Below, piece after piece: positions 26,714 to 35,560 of a DNA stretch of 64,000 bases. The translations under genes and the position numbers were made by a program. Source of the DNA: Halomonas sp. 1513 (lineage in GTDB: Bacteria; Pseudomonadota; Gammaproteobacteria; Pseudomonadales; Halomonadaceae); the NCBI GenBank assembly GCA_001971685.1, contig CP019326.1, positions 2,852,001 through 2,916,000 of the forward strand, read 5' to 3'. Numbering within the stretch: position 1 is the stretch's first letter; every line of letters starts with the position of its first letter. The notes under the pieces are model-generated. The model had not been told where the DNA came from. It did no database searches and saw only the letters and a program-made list of their open reading frames with translations.

Positions 26714-28552
26714 CTAGGTGCTGGGCTCTTCCCCCAGCACCTCGGGGATGGTCATGCGCACATAGCGTCCCGGTGCCGGTTCGAGTAGCGCCAGTTCGCC
26801 TTCGCCGGGCACCCTTGCCGGCACCAGCTTCTTGGGGTCGGCATCGGCATAGCCGTTGTCGGTGACCCAGGCCTGCCAGTGCGGCCACCACGACCCCTCG
26901 TTGAAGGTCGCCCCCTCCAGCCACTCGTCGGGACTCTCGGGCAGCGCCTCGTTGGTCCAGTAGCCGTACTTGTTCTTGGCTGGCGGATTGACGATACCGG
27001 CGATGTGGCCGGAGCCGCCGAGCACGAAGGTGACCGGCCCCTTGGGCAGCTGGGTGCCGCCGTAGGTGCTGTTCCACTTGGCGATGTGGTCGTCTTTGGC
27101 GGAGACGAAGTAGCTCGGCGTGGAGATCTTGCGCAGGTCGATCTTGACCCCGTCGAGCTCGATACCACCCGGCTCGACCAGGCGATTCTCCATGTACATA
27201 TGGCGCAGATACCAGGCGTGGGTGCCGGCCGGCAGGTTGGTGCCGTCGGTGTTCCAGTACAGCAGGTCGAAGGCCGCCGGCTGCTCGCCCTTGAGGTAGT
27301 TGCTGATATAGAACGACCAGAACAGATCGTTCTCGCGCAGCAGGTTGAAGGAGAACGCCATGGCCCGGCCGTCGAGGTAGCCGTCGGCCTCGAGCTGATG
27401 CTCCAGCCCCTGCAGCACCGGCTCGCTGAGGAACACGCCGATCTCGCCGGGGTCGCTGAAATCCTGCAGGGTGGCCATGTAGGTCACCGATTTGACCTTG
27501 CGCCCGCGCCGGGTGCTGGTCAGGTAGGCGACGGTGGAGGCCGCCAGGGTGCCGCCGATACAGTAGCTGACCAGGTTGACCGACTTCTCGCCGCAGGCCT
27601 GCTCGATGGCGCCCATGGCATCAATCGGCCCCATCTGCATGTAGTCGGCCCAGGTCAGGTCGCGCTGCTCGGGGCCCGGGTTGCGCCACGAGATCAGGAA
27701 CACGCTGTGGCCCTGGTCGACCAGCCACTTGACCAGCGAGTTGTCTTCACGCAGGTCGAGAATGTAGTACTTGTTGATCCACGGCGGCACGATCAGCAGC
27801 GGCGTCTTGAATACCTTCTCGGTGGTCGGATGGTACTGGATCAGCTGGATCAGTTCGTTCTCGTAGACCACTTCGCCGGGGGTCACGGCGACGTTTTCGC
27901 CAATCTGGAACGCCGAGCGATCGGTCATGGTGACGTTGATGCCTTCGGCGGAGTTGGCAAGGTCCTCACGCAGCCGCGCCATGCCGTCGATCAGGTTCTG
28001 GCCCTTGGTCTCCAGGGTGCGCCGCATCACTTCGGGGTTGGTGGTAACGAAGTTCGTCGGCGACAGGGCGCTGACGCACTGGCGAGCATAGAAGGCCAGG
28101 CTGCGCTGCTTGTCCTCGGGCAGGTTATCCAGACTCTCCACCAGCGCTTCCACGGTCCGCGAGAACAGCAGGTACTGCTGAAGCAGCGCCTGGTAAAACG
28201 GCTCCTCCTGCCAGGCGGGATCCTTGAAGCGACGATCGTGTCGGGGTGGCACTGCCAGCGGCTCGGGCGACTGGCCGGCCAGCGTCTGCATGCCGTGCTG
28301 CCACAGCTGCCACTGCTCCTGCATCAGGCGCCACTGGGCGGTATACATCGCCTGAGGGTCGCTGGCCAGGGCTTCGAGGCCGGCGGCGAGACTGTCACGC
28401 ATATCGTTATAAACGGTCTTACCCGCTTCGCTGGGCTCTATCCGACCGACGAGATCTCCCAGCATCTGCTGATACTGCTGACCGATGGCGGTAAGTTGCT
28501 CCCGCCACGCTTCCATGTCCGCCTGGGCTGGCTGCTCATATCCTGGCTGCAT
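26714..28552 (-). CDS. phaC: Class I poly(3-hydroxyalkanoate) synthase
   Basis: The 612-residue synthase polymerises (R)-3-hydroxyacyl-CoA into granules. The lipase-like box is SYCIGGT with the catalytic C331, and the triad is completed by D488 (KDDHIAKW) and H516 (GGSGHIAGIVNPP). PPWINKYYILDL and SWRNP are also class I hallmarks. Length fits class I enzymes, with an N-terminal region of about 230 residues thought to aid dimerisation. I chose ATG 28552, which has GGAG eight bases upstream, over a longer start at 28600. It lies 92 bases after the phasin gene on the same strand. Confidence 0.97.
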   Translation of the reverse strand: MQPGYEQPAQADMEAWREQLTAIGQQYQQMLGDLVGRIEPSEAGKTVYNDMRDSLAAGLEALASDPQAMYTAQWRLMQEQWQLWQHGMQTLAGQSPEPLAVPPRHDRRFKDPAWQEEPFYQALLQQYLLFSRTVEALVESLDNLPEDKQRSLAFYARQCVSALSPTNFVTTNPEVMRRTLETKGQNLIDGMARLREDLANSAEGINVTMTDRSAFQIGENVAVTPGEVVYENELIQLIQYHPTTEKVFKTPLLIVPPWINKYYILDLREDNSLVKWLVDQGHSVFLISWRNPGPEQRDLTWADYMQMGPIDAMGAIEQACGEKSVNLVSYCIGGTLAASTVAYLTSTRRGRKVKSVTYMATLQDFSDPGEIGVFLSEPVLQGLEHQLEADGYLDGRAMAFSFNLLRENDLFWSFYISNYLKGEQPAAFDLLYWNTDGTNLPAGTHAWYLRHMYMENRLVEPGGIELDGVKIDLRKISTPSYFVSAKDDHIAKWNSTYGGTQLPKGPVTFVLGGSGHIAGIVNPPAKNKYGYWTNEALPESPDEWLEGATFNEGSWWPHWQAWVTDNGYADADPKKLVPARVPGEGELALLEPAPGRYVRMTIPEVLGEEPST

Positions 28553-28644
28553 TACACACTCCGACTTGGCTAACCGATGACCGAAAACACCACCGCCCAC
28601 CTCGCCCGCGGAGCGGGCAAGGCGGGCGCCGTAGTAGTGACCGC

Positions 28645-29061
28645 TCAGGAGCTTTTCTTGCTGGCCTGGCTGCTGGCTTTGGCCGGCGAAGAGGTCGCCT
28701 TGGTGGCTTCCTCGGCATGGGCCGCGGCTTTCTGTGCGGCTTCGCCGAACAGTTGCTCCATCTCGCTCTTGAACTGCATGGAAAGCTCGGTCATGGCACG
28801 GGCGTCTTCGAGCATCTGTCGCGACAGCTCGTTCATGATCTCGGCCTGGCGGGTACCGAACTCGCGCATGTCCTCGGCGTCCTTGATCTCGCCGGCATCA
28901 CGCAGCCGCTCGGTGCCCAGCTGGCTGTAGCGCTTCATCGACTCCAGCTGGTACTGGGTCATCTTTTCCATGTTGTCGAGCATCATCGAGTTGAGCTTGC
29001 GCATCGGCTCGAAGAAGCCACGGGTCTGCTCGTTGAAGGCGGTGAACATCTTGTCTTGCAT
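28645..29061 (-). CDS. phaP: Phasin, granule-associated protein
   Basis: The 138-residue protein is helical with few large hydrophobic stretches. MFTAFNEQTRGFFEPMRKLNSMMLDNMEKM and QLESMKRYSQLGTERLRDAGEIKDAEDMREFGTRQAEIMNELSRQM match the phasin family, with an Ala/Ser/Lys-rich tail (SSPAKASSQASKKSS). Phasins coat PHA granules and control their size. The start is ATG 29061 with a near-perfect AGGAGGAAATCGCC site, fitting high expression. It is immediately upstream of phaC. Confidence 0.92.
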   Translation of the reverse strand: MQDKMFTAFNEQTRGFFEPMRKLNSMMLDNMEKMTQYQLESMKRYSQLGTERLRDAGEIKDAEDMREFGTRQAEIMNELSRQMLEDARAMTELSMQFKSEMEQLFGEAAQKAAAHAEEATKATSSPAKASSQASKKSS

Positions 29062-29198
29062 GGCGATTTCCTCCTGGATAATCGGCATAGGGCGTCAAGT
29101 GATTTTGCTGCACTGCACAAAGCGTAGTCTGTCCCCGTACGGGATGCAATATGCCGGTAGCCTGTCACTTGACCAGGATCAACCTCGTCGCGCGCTTG

Positions 29199-29591
29199 TC
29201 ACTTGCGCTTGGCCCGTGAGCTCGCCGAGGCCTTGCCGCGCGATGGCGCCGGTTGCTCGTCAGCCTCGGCCGCGGGGGCGTCTTCCTGCGGCTTGCGCCC
29301 ACTGCTGCCAGCCTGGCGCAGCATATCCAGCATCATCTGCTGGTAGCTGCCGAAACTGGCCAGGCTCTGGGCCATGCTGTCCTTCATGAACGGCTGCTGC
29401 ATGCCCTCCTTGAAGAACGGCTGCTGCAGAAACGGCTGCAGCAGGCTCATCGGGTCGTAGCCCTCTACGCCATTCTCCATCTGCTGCTGGATGCGGGCCA
29501 TCAGATCGTTCTGAAAGGCTTCGACATCCGGCAGCCCCATGGCCTGGCGGAATTCCTGAGGGGTGAGATCGAACTCGACGTTGATTTTCAT
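29199..29591 (-). CDS. DUF6489 family protein next to phasin
   Basis: The 130-residue protein begins MKINVEFDLTPQEFRQAMGLPDVEAFQNDLM, the conserved N-terminus of DUF6489. A Gln/Met/Phe-rich middle (FLQQPFFKEGMQQPFMKDSMAQS) and a basic Ala/Ser/Lys tail follow. The tail resembles that of the adjacent phasin. The location, 137 bases upstream of phasin and on its strand, suggests a role at PHA granules, but no function is established to my knowledge. I chose ATG 29591 over TTG/ATG at 29600 by homology. Confidence 0.75.
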   Translation of the reverse strand: MKINVEFDLTPQEFRQAMGLPDVEAFQNDLMARIQQQMENGVEGYDPMSLLQPFLQQPFFKEGMQQPFMKDSMAQSLASFGSYQQMMLDMLRQAGSSGRKPQEDAPAAEADEQPAPSRGKASASSRAKRK

Positions 29592-29652
29592 AGATAGCAT
29601 GACTCGACTGGCGGACTTGCCACCAGTCTAGCAGTCTTGGGGAAAAGTCCTG

Positions 29653-29686
29653 CACCCCGGCACCAACGATTGTCGGTGCCGGGGTG
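29653..29686 (-). terminator. Terminator of aroC
   Basis: CACCCCGGCACC at 29653-29664 pairs with GGTGCCGGGGTG at 29675-29686. On the minus strand TTTT follows within ten bases. It starts three bases after the aroC stop. Confidence 0.85.
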
Positions 29687-29689
29687 GCG

Positions 29690-30775
29690 TCAGCTCAGGC
29701 GGGGGGTATCGACGCGCACGTCGAGGTTCTGGGCGCGGTGGCGCAGCAGGTGGTCGATCAGGGTCAGCGCCATCATCGCCTCGGCGATGGGCGTGGCGCG
29801 GATGCCCACGCAGGGGTCGTGGCGGCCCTTGGTGATCACCTCCACCGGGTTGCCGTGGACGTCGATGGAGCGCCCCGGCGTGGTGATGCTGGAGGTCGGC
29901 TTGAGCGCCAGGTGGGCGATCAGCGGCTGGCCCGAGGAGATACCACCCAGCACGCCGCCGGCATGGTTGGAGAGAAAGCCCTCGGGGGTCATCTCGTCAC
30001 GGTGCTCGCTGCCGCGCTGGGCCACGCTGGCGAAGCCGGCACCGATCTCCACGCCCTTGACCGCGTTGATGCTCATCAGGCCGTGGGCCAGGTCGGCGTC
30101 GAGGCGGTCGAAGACCGGCTCGCCGAGGCCCGGCGGCAGGCCTTCGGCGACCACCGAGATTTTCGCACCCACCGAGTCCTGATCGCGGCGCAGCTGGTCC
30201 ATGTAGGCCTCGAGCTCCGGCACCTTGTCGGGGTCGGGACAGAAGAAGGCGTTCTCGCCCACCGCCTGCCACTCTTTGAACGCGATCTCGATGGGGCCGA
30301 GCTGGCTCATATAGCCGCGCACCTGGATGCCCAGGGTGGCCAGGTACTTCTTGGCGATGGCACCGGCGGCAACGCGCATGGCGGTCTCGCGGGCGCTGGA
30401 GCGACCGCCGCCGCGATAGTCGCGCACGCCGTACTTGTGGTGGTAGGTGTAGTCGGCGTGGGCCGGACGGAACTGGTCCTTGATCTTGGAGTAGTCCTTG
30501 GAGCGCTGGTCGGTGTTCTCGATCAGCAGGCCGATCGAGGTGCCGGTGGTGACGCCCTCAAACACGCCGGAGAGAATCCGCACCTGGTCGGGCTCGCGGC
30601 GCTGGGTGGTATGCCGCGAGGTGCCCGGCCGGCGGCGGTCGAGATCGCCCTGCAGGTCGGCTTCGCTGAGCGGGAGCCCCGGCGGGCAGCCGTCGACGAT
30701 GGCACCCAGCGCCGGGCCGTGGCTCTCGCCGAAGGTGGTGACGGTGAACAGCTTGCCGAAGGTGTTGCCGGACAT
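29690..30775 (-). CDS. aroC: Chorismate synthase
   Basis: The 361-residue enzyme makes chorismate from EPSP with reduced FMN, the last shikimate-pathway step. The family signatures are [49 protein letters not shown] and [24 protein letters not shown], with RSIDVHG late in the chain. It follows prmB by 28 bases on the same strand, as in many gammaproteobacteria. Its product feeds TrpE, also in this window. Confidence 0.98.
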   Translation of the reverse strand: MSGNTFGKLFTVTTFGESHGPALGAIVDGCPPGLPLSEADLQGDLDRRRPGTSRHTTQRREPDQVRILSGVFEGVTTGTSIGLLIENTDQRSKDYSKIKDQFRPAHADYTYHHKYGVRDYRGGGRSSARETAMRVAAGAIAKKYLATLGIQVRGYMSQLGPIEIAFKEWQAVGENAFFCPDPDKVPELEAYMDQLRRDQDSVGAKISVVAEGLPPGLGEPVFDRLDADLAHGLMSINAVKGVEIGAGFASVAQRGSEHRDEMTPEGFLSNHAGGVLGGISSGQPLIAHLALKPTSSITTPGRSIDVHGNPVEVITKGRHDPCVGIRATPIAEAMMALTLIDHLLRHRAQNLDVRVDTPRLS

Positions 30776-30803
30776 GGGCGTTCCTCGCAGGTGGAGTCAG
30801 GGT

Positions 30804-31757
30804 TCAGGCGAAGGCCGAGGCGTAGGCGTCGAGTTCGGCGGCGGTGAGCACGAATACGCCCTGGCCGCCACGCTCGAACTCGAGCCACAGGAACGGCACC
30901 TCGGGGAAGGCCGCCTCGAGGTGACGGTCGGAGTTGCCGACCTCGACGATCAGCACGCCGTCGTCGCTGAGGTGCCCCCGGGCGTCGCGCAGGATGCGGC
31001 GCACGATATCCAGGCCGTCGTCGCCGGCGCCCAGCGCCAGCGCCGGCTCGTGCTGGAACTCGGCGGGCATGGTGGCCAGGTCGCGGGCATCGACATAGGG
31101 CGGGTTGGCGACGATCAGGTCGTAGCGCTGGCCGGCCACGCCTTCGAACACGTCGGAGTACACCGCGCGCACTCGGGCGCCGACGTCGTGACGGCTGATA
31201 TTGGCCTTGGCCACTTCCAGCGCCGGGAGGCTGATCTCGGCCAGGTCGACCTCACAGGTCGGCAGGGTCAGCGCGGTGGCGATGCCGATGCAGCCCGAAC
31301 CACTGCACAGGTCGAGCACGCGCGCCGGCGGCTCCTCGGCAAACCAGGCGGCGAAGCCGTCCTCGATCAGCTCGGCGATCGGCGAGCGCGGGATCAGCAC
31401 CCGTTCGTCGACGTGGAAGGGGTAGCCGGCATAGAAACACTCGCCGAGCAGGTAGGGCAGCGGCCGGCGGGTCTCGATGCGCGCCCGGGTCAAGGCCACG
31501 ATGCGCGCGCGCTCCATGGGCAGCAGCCGCGCCTCGAGCACCGCCGGGTCGACGTCCCAGGGCAGGTGCAGCGCCCCCAGGGTCAGCGCCACGGCCTCGT
31601 CCCACGGTGAGGCGGTGCCGTGGCCGTAAAACAGCCCGTGGGCATGGAACTCGCTGGTCGCCCAGCGCAGGCAGTCGCGCAGGGTGATGAGGCCCTCGGC
31701 AAGCTCGGCGTCAGAGAGCGTCAGGGTCGATACGACTGCTGGGGAAGAGTCGGCCAC
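30804..31757 (-). CDS. prmB: Ribosomal protein uL3 glutamine methyltransferase
   Basis: The 317-residue SAM-dependent methyltransferase has [17 protein letters not shown] (SAM loop, about 147-163) and the glutamine-methylating signature NPPYV at 218-222. I start it at GTG 31757, preceded by AGGAT. The longer frame upstream is intergenic and does not match. PrmB modifies Gln of ribosomal protein L3; the paralogue PrmC modifies release factors. The divergent smrB and adjacent aroC support PrmB. Confidence 0.93.
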   Translation of the reverse strand: MADSSPAVVSTLTLSDAELAEGLITLRDCLRWATSEFHAHGLFYGHGTASPWDEAVALTLGALHLPWDVDPAVLEARLLPMERARIVALTRARIETRRPLPYLLGECFYAGYPFHVDERVLIPRSPIAELIEDGFAAWFAEEPPARVLDLCSGSGCIGIATALTLPTCEVDLAEISLPALEVAKANISRHDVGARVRAVYSDVFEGVAGQRYDLIVANPPYVDARDLATMPAEFQHEPALALGAGDDGLDIVRRILRDARGHLSDDGVLIVEVGNSDRHLEAAFPEVPFLWLEFERGGQGVFVLTAAELDAYASAFA

Positions 31758-31911
31758 GCGGCATCCTGTCAGTTGGCTGGTGCGGGTCAGGGTGCATGAT
31801 TGTACCCGCAGCGCGGCACGGTTCACAGTCACTCGCCAGCCGGTATACTGGCGCTGAACCGAGTCGCGGGCCACCCCGGCACGTGACGCCCCACGCCACG
31901 AGAGAGTTTGC

Positions 31912-32505
31912 ATGAGTCGACGCCCCGATCCGCCGGATGACGACGAGATCAATCTGTTCCGCCAGGCCCTCAATGAGGCTGGCGTGCGTCGCCTCGACAG
32001 TAACCGCGCCGACCCCGGCAAACCCGCCCAGCGGCGCCGTGCGGCGGCACTCGCCGAACGTCGCGCCGCTGCCACCGCCGTGGATACCCAGCAGATCAGC
32101 AGCCGCACCAGCGACGGCCGGGTCGAGCCGGTGCGGCCCTCGGAGTTTCTCGACTTCGCGGTGGCCGACCTGCCCTACCGCACCCACGCCCAGCTCAAGC
32201 GTGGCGGCATCCCCTGGGAGGCCGGGCTGGACCTGCACGGCTACAGCATCGACGAGGCGCGCGCCGAGCTGGAGAGCTTCCTCGCCGAGGCGCGTAGCCA
32301 GCGCATGCGCTGCGTGCTGATCGTCCACGGCAAGTCCCGCGCCAGCGTGCACACCGGCGCCAGCGACTTCCCGATCATCAAGAGCCACGTCAACGCCTGG
32401 CTGCGCGAATGGCCGAGCGTGCTGGCGTTCTGCTCGGCCCGCGAGCTGGACGGCGGCACCGGTGCGGTGTACGTGCTGCTGCGCCGGCGCGGCGAAGCCA
32501 TGTAG
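31912..32505 (+). CDS. smrB: Smr-domain endonuclease SmrB
   Basis: The 197-residue protein has an N-terminal charged helical region (about 1-80) and a C-terminal Smr domain with LDLHGY at 106-111 and HGKSR at 139-143. SmrB cleaves mRNA at collided ribosomes in E. coli, recruited through its N-terminal helix (here about residues 8-22, [15 protein letters not shown]). It is divergent from prmB, the order seen in E. coli. The ribosome site is AGAGAG upstream of ATG 31912. Confidence 0.92.
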   Translation: MSRRPDPPDDDEINLFRQALNEAGVRRLDSNRADPGKPAQRRRAAALAERRAAATAVDTQQISSRTSDGRVEPVRPSEFLDFAVADLPYRTHAQLKRGGIPWEAGLDLHGYSIDEARAELESFLAEARSQRMRCVLIVHGKSRASVHTGASDFPIIKSHVNAWLREWPSVLAFCSARELDGGTGAVYVLLRRRGEAM

Positions 32506-32534
32506 GCGCACTTGCCGACCTTTCCTGTGAACGC

Positions 32535-33599
32535 CTAAGCGTTGTCGCTGTTCGGCGTGAGCTGGTGCGGGGTCTGCGGCGGCTCGACGATGGTCGCCTC
32601 GGCATCGTAGCCCTTGGCACGATGCCGACCCTCGTAGCGATCCAGCGCCTGCACGGCGAGGTGCCGCCCGAGCTGGATCAGCGCCTCGGCGCGGTGGAAC
32701 TCGTAGGCGCCGCACACCGTCTTGGGCACCTCGATCAGCACGTCCGGCGGGTAGCCGGCGATCTTGTAGCGGGCCAGCGCCGCCTGGGTGATATCGAAGG
32801 ATTCGAGCATCATGTCGAGCTTGCTCCAGGCGCGCCGCGTGGCCATCTGCTCGCTATCGACGTCGTCGACATCGTCATCGCTGCGGCTGGCGAACATGCG
32901 CTGCGCCTGGTCGCGCACCCCGGCCATCCAGGCACTGAAGCCACGCCCCTCGGCTTCCCGCGCCTCTTCACGCGCCTGCTCCTCGGCCGCTTCATCGGCG
33001 GGCAGCAGCGCTTCCAACGACACCGGATAGGGGCTCTGGGCGGTGACGTTGACCGCCAGCACCATGTCGGCGTGGGCCGAGAGGGTAGGCATGATCGGCA
33101 GCGGGTTGAGCAGGCCGCCATCGACCAGCACCTGATCGCCGATATGCACCGGGGTGATGATGCCAGGCACGGCGATCGAGGCGCGGATCGCCTGTAGCAG
33201 CGGACCACTCTGGAACCACACCTCGCGCTGGCGAATCAGGTCGGTGGCCACGGTGGTCACCGGTATCGCCAGGTCCTCGATCTGGGTCTCGCCGATCAGG
33301 CTCTCGAGCTTGCTCATCACCTTGCTGGCACGCATCGCGCCCATCGGGCTCCAGGTCACGTCGACAAGCTTGAGTACGTCGAAGTAGTCCAGCGCGCAAA
33401 CCCATTCGCGGTAGCCGTCGAGCTGGCCGGCGGCGTGAATGCCGCCCACCAGCGCCCCCATCGAGCAGCCCGAGATGGAGACGATCCGATAGCCGCGCGC
33501 CTCGAGTTCGTCGATCACGCCGATATGCGCATAGCCCCGCGCCCCGCCGCTGCCCAGCACCAGCGCAACGCACTTGCTGACCTCGCCCTTACTGCTCAT
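32535..33599 (-). CDS. Patatin-like phospholipase (RssA/YchK-like)
   Basis: The 354-residue protein has the oxyanion loop GSGGARG at 16-22, the nucleophile elbow GCSMG with S46 and the DGG motif with D160, giving a Ser-Asp dyad. The family core ends near 200. A second region of about 150 residues (EEQAREEAREAEGRGFSAWMAGV onward) is charged and helical. These are intracellular serine hydrolases acting on lipids. The substrate is unknown. It lies 21 bases after the next hydrolase gene on the same strand. Confidence 0.88.
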   Translation of the reverse strand: MSSKGEVSKCVALVLGSGGARGYAHIGVIDELEARGYRIVSISGCSMGALVGGIHAAGQLDGYREWVCALDYFDVLKLVDVTWSPMGAMRASKVMSKLESLIGETQIEDLAIPVTTVATDLIRQREVWFQSGPLLQAIRASIAVPGIITPVHIGDQVLVDGGLLNPLPIMPTLSAHADMVLAVNVTAQSPYPVSLEALLPADEAAEEQAREEAREAEGRGFSAWMAGVRDQAQRMFASRSDDDVDDVDSEQMATRRAWSKLDMMLESFDITQAALARYKIAGYPPDVLIEVPKTVCGAYEFHRAEALIQLGRHLAVQALDRYEGRHRAKGYDAEATIVEPPQTPHQLTPNSDNA

Positions 33600-33620
33600 A
33601 CGGCCTCCTTTACCATCGGC

Positions 33621-34493
33621 CTACGCGCCCTGCTCCCGGCACCAGGCGATGATCGCCTCGGCCACCGCCGCCACCGTGCGCGGGTCGAGATGCAGGTGGT
33701 GCCCGCCCGACAGCACGTGGCGCTGCAGTTGAGCCACCGCCCCGCGCGCCCGCTCGATGCCCTCGCGGTTGGGCAGCACGCCGGTCTCGCCCTCGACCAG
33801 CATCACCGGCGCCTGGATGGCAGCCAGGTTGGCCAGCACCTGCTCGGGCGTGAAGCGCACCAGCGAGGGTCGCATCAGCCGCGGGTCGGTGCGCAGCTGC
33901 ACCCCGCCATCGGCCAGCGGTGCGGCGTTGCGCGTCACCAGCGGGCGCACGGTGTCGGCGTCCAGCGGCATCACCCCGCCCTTGCCGCGCGCCGCCACGG
34001 CGCTCTCGATATCAGCATAGCGCGGCGGCGCGGAAAGACGACGCCGGTGCCCCAGAATGCCCTTGCGCAGCTGCTCCGGCATCTGCTCGGCGGGGGTCGA
34101 GAGCGTGCCCAGGCTGTCGATCAGCATCAGCCGTTCGACGCGCTCGGGAAAGGCCGCCGCCAGCAGGCAGCTGACCCCGGCGCCCATCGAGTGGGCCAGC
34201 AGCGTGGCCGGCGTGAGTTCGAGTTCCTCCAGGGCATCCAGGGCGTCGTGCAGATAGTCCCAGATCGCGTAGTCGACGCCGTCGGGATGCGGTCGCGACT
34301 GGCCGTGGCCGGCGAAGTCGATGGCCACGATGCGCACCCCGAGGGCCTCGACCAGCAGCGGCGCCAGGCGGGTAAAGGTGGCGGCATTGTCCAGCCAGCC
34401 GTGCAGGCCCAGCCAGGTCGGCGCGCCGGGCTCGCCCCAGCTCAGGCCGGCCAGGCGGCCATCGGCCAGCGTCAGGGGGGTAGGCTCAGCCAT
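33621..34493 (-). CDS. Alpha/beta hydrolase
   Basis: The 290-residue protein has the oxyanion HGWLDNAATF, strand motif VAIDFAGHGQSR, nucleophile AHSMGAG with S102 and a C-terminal His in SGGHHLHLD. The family resembles SERHL-type serine hydrolases of unclear substrate. Its start overlaps the end of the upstream hydrolase gene by eight bases. Three hydrolase genes in a row suggest a small lipid- or ester-processing operon, but the substrate cannot be read. Confidence 0.85.
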   Translation of the reverse strand: MAEPTPLTLADGRLAGLSWGEPGAPTWLGLHGWLDNAATFTRLAPLLVEALGVRIVAIDFAGHGQSRPHPDGVDYAIWDYLHDALDALEELELTPATLLAHSMGAGVSCLLAAAFPERVERLMLIDSLGTLSTPAEQMPEQLRKGILGHRRRLSAPPRYADIESAVAARGKGGVMPLDADTVRPLVTRNAAPLADGGVQLRTDPRLMRPSLVRFTPEQVLANLAAIQAPVMLVEGETGVLPNREGIERARGAVAQLQRHVLSGGHHLHLDPRTVAAVAEAIIAWCREQGA

Positions 34494-35313
34494 GGGCAGA
34501 CTCCAGCAGCGAATCGATGGTGGTGAGCAGCACGCGGCGCGCCTCGCGGGGCTGCTCCATGGGAAACATGTGCCCGCCCGGCGCGGTTTCGACGCGCACG
34601 CCGTGGCGCCTCAGGCGCCGCCGCCGCGCCGGGGTCAGCAGGTCGGACTGGTCGCCGGCGATCAGCGCCAGCGGTACCTCGAGGCGCCCAGGCAGGCCGT
34701 GAAGATGATCCGGCAGGTGGCGGAAAATCTCGACCTCGATGGCCGGGTCGAAGACCAGCTGGGCGGCGCCGTCTTCGAGCAGTCGGGTGCCGCCCTCGAC
34801 GTAGTCGTTGAGCGCCTCGTCGGTGAAGCGCTTGAACAGGCCGCGACTGCGCAGGTAGTGGGCCATGGCCTCGCGGTTCGACCAGCGCGCGCGGCGCCCA
34901 ATACTCTTGCCCGCCGGCGTGACCCGGTCGACCATGCCGACGCGCTTGGCGACCTTCATCGCCAGGGCATCGAGCCCCAGCATCAGCGGCGGGTCGAGCA
35001 CCACCACGCAGCGAAAGCGCTGCGGCGCCTGCTCGGCGGCCATCGCCATCAGTACTCCGCCCATGGAGTGGCCGACGCCGATCACCGGCGCCTCGTGGTG
35101 CGAAAGCTGCTCGAGCAGCTCGTCGCGCAGCGCCAACCAGTTATTGCCCACCGGATAGTCGGGATGATGGGCCAGGCGGTCCAGCGGATGCAGGTCGAAG
35201 CGTTCGGCCAGCGGCGCAAGGAAGCTGCGGTAGCTGCCACCGGTAAAGCCGTTGGCGTGGGCGAATACCAGGCGGTCGCGGGGGGGAGGAGGCGCGGGGC
35301 GTGAGTCGGGCAT
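34486..35313 (-). CDS. Alpha/beta hydrolase
   Basis: The 275-residue protein shows FAHANGFTGGSYRSFLAPL (oxyanion region), GVGHSMGGVL with nucleophile S83, a helical lid and a C-terminal AGDQSDLLTP acid site and GGHMFPMEQP histidine. The HANGF pattern differs from the neighbouring hydrolase, so the two are not recent duplicates. I start at ATG 35313 (MPDSRPAPPP). An in-phase upstream ATG at 35355 is possible but lacks a better ribosome site. It heads the three-gene hydrolase operon. Confidence 0.83.
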   Translation of the reverse strand: MPDSRPAPPPPRDRLVFAHANGFTGGSYRSFLAPLAERFDLHPLDRLAHHPDYPVGNNWLALRDELLEQLSHHEAPVIGVGHSMGGVLMAMAAEQAPQRFRCVVVLDPPLMLGLDALAMKVAKRVGMVDRVTPAGKSIGRRARWSNREAMAHYLRSRGLFKRFTDEALNDYVEGGTRLLEDGAAQLVFDPAIEVEIFRHLPDHLHGLPGRLEVPLALIAGDQSDLLTPARRRRLRRHGVRVETAPGGHMFPMEQPREARRVLLTTIDSLLESAHG

Positions 35314-35407
35314 GTTCAGGTCCTGAGCGAAGGCGACGCGGCCGCCGATAGCCATAGCAGGCTAACGAGCTTACCATTGACGTTAACGCTAATGCTTTTT
35401 CAAATGC

Positions 35408-35427
35408 ATTAAAACATCTGTTTTAAT
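35408..35427. promoter_or_regulatory. Perfect 9-bp inverted repeat, operator-like
   Basis: ATTAAAACATCTGTTTTAAT consists of two perfect 9-base arms around TC. It lies in an AT-rich intergenic region between divergent genes (hydrolase operon on minus, small membrane ORF and AEC transporter on plus), which is typical of a dimeric repressor or activator site. No regulator gene is adjacent. Confidence 0.6.
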
Positions 35428-35455
35428 TAAACCAACGCCTCGTCGGGAGCTCAGC

Positions 35456-35548
35456 GTGCCTACCCCCCGTGACACTCGCCTACGCAACAGACTGTTCTTC
35501 GCCACCGTGGTTGCCGCGATTATCGTCGGCCTGTGGCTAGCCCGTTAG
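35456..35548 (+). CDS. Small single-pass membrane protein (30 residues)
   Basis: GTG 35456 opens a 30-codon frame ending TAG 35546-35548. GGGAG lies seven bases before the start. The product has a basic N-terminus (PTPRDTRLRNR) and then one hydrophobic helix of about 17 residues (LFFATVVAAIIVGLWLA) ending in Arg. It stops 12 bases before the ATG of the AEC transporter, which itself has no Shine-Dalgarno sequence (GCCCCGCCCCAG). The small ORF could therefore drive translational coupling, be a transporter-associated peptide, or both. I found it by reading the intergenic DNA. Confidence 0.6.
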   Translation: MPTPRDTRLRNRLFFATVVAAIIVGLWLAR

Positions 35549-35560
35549 GCCCCGCCCCAG

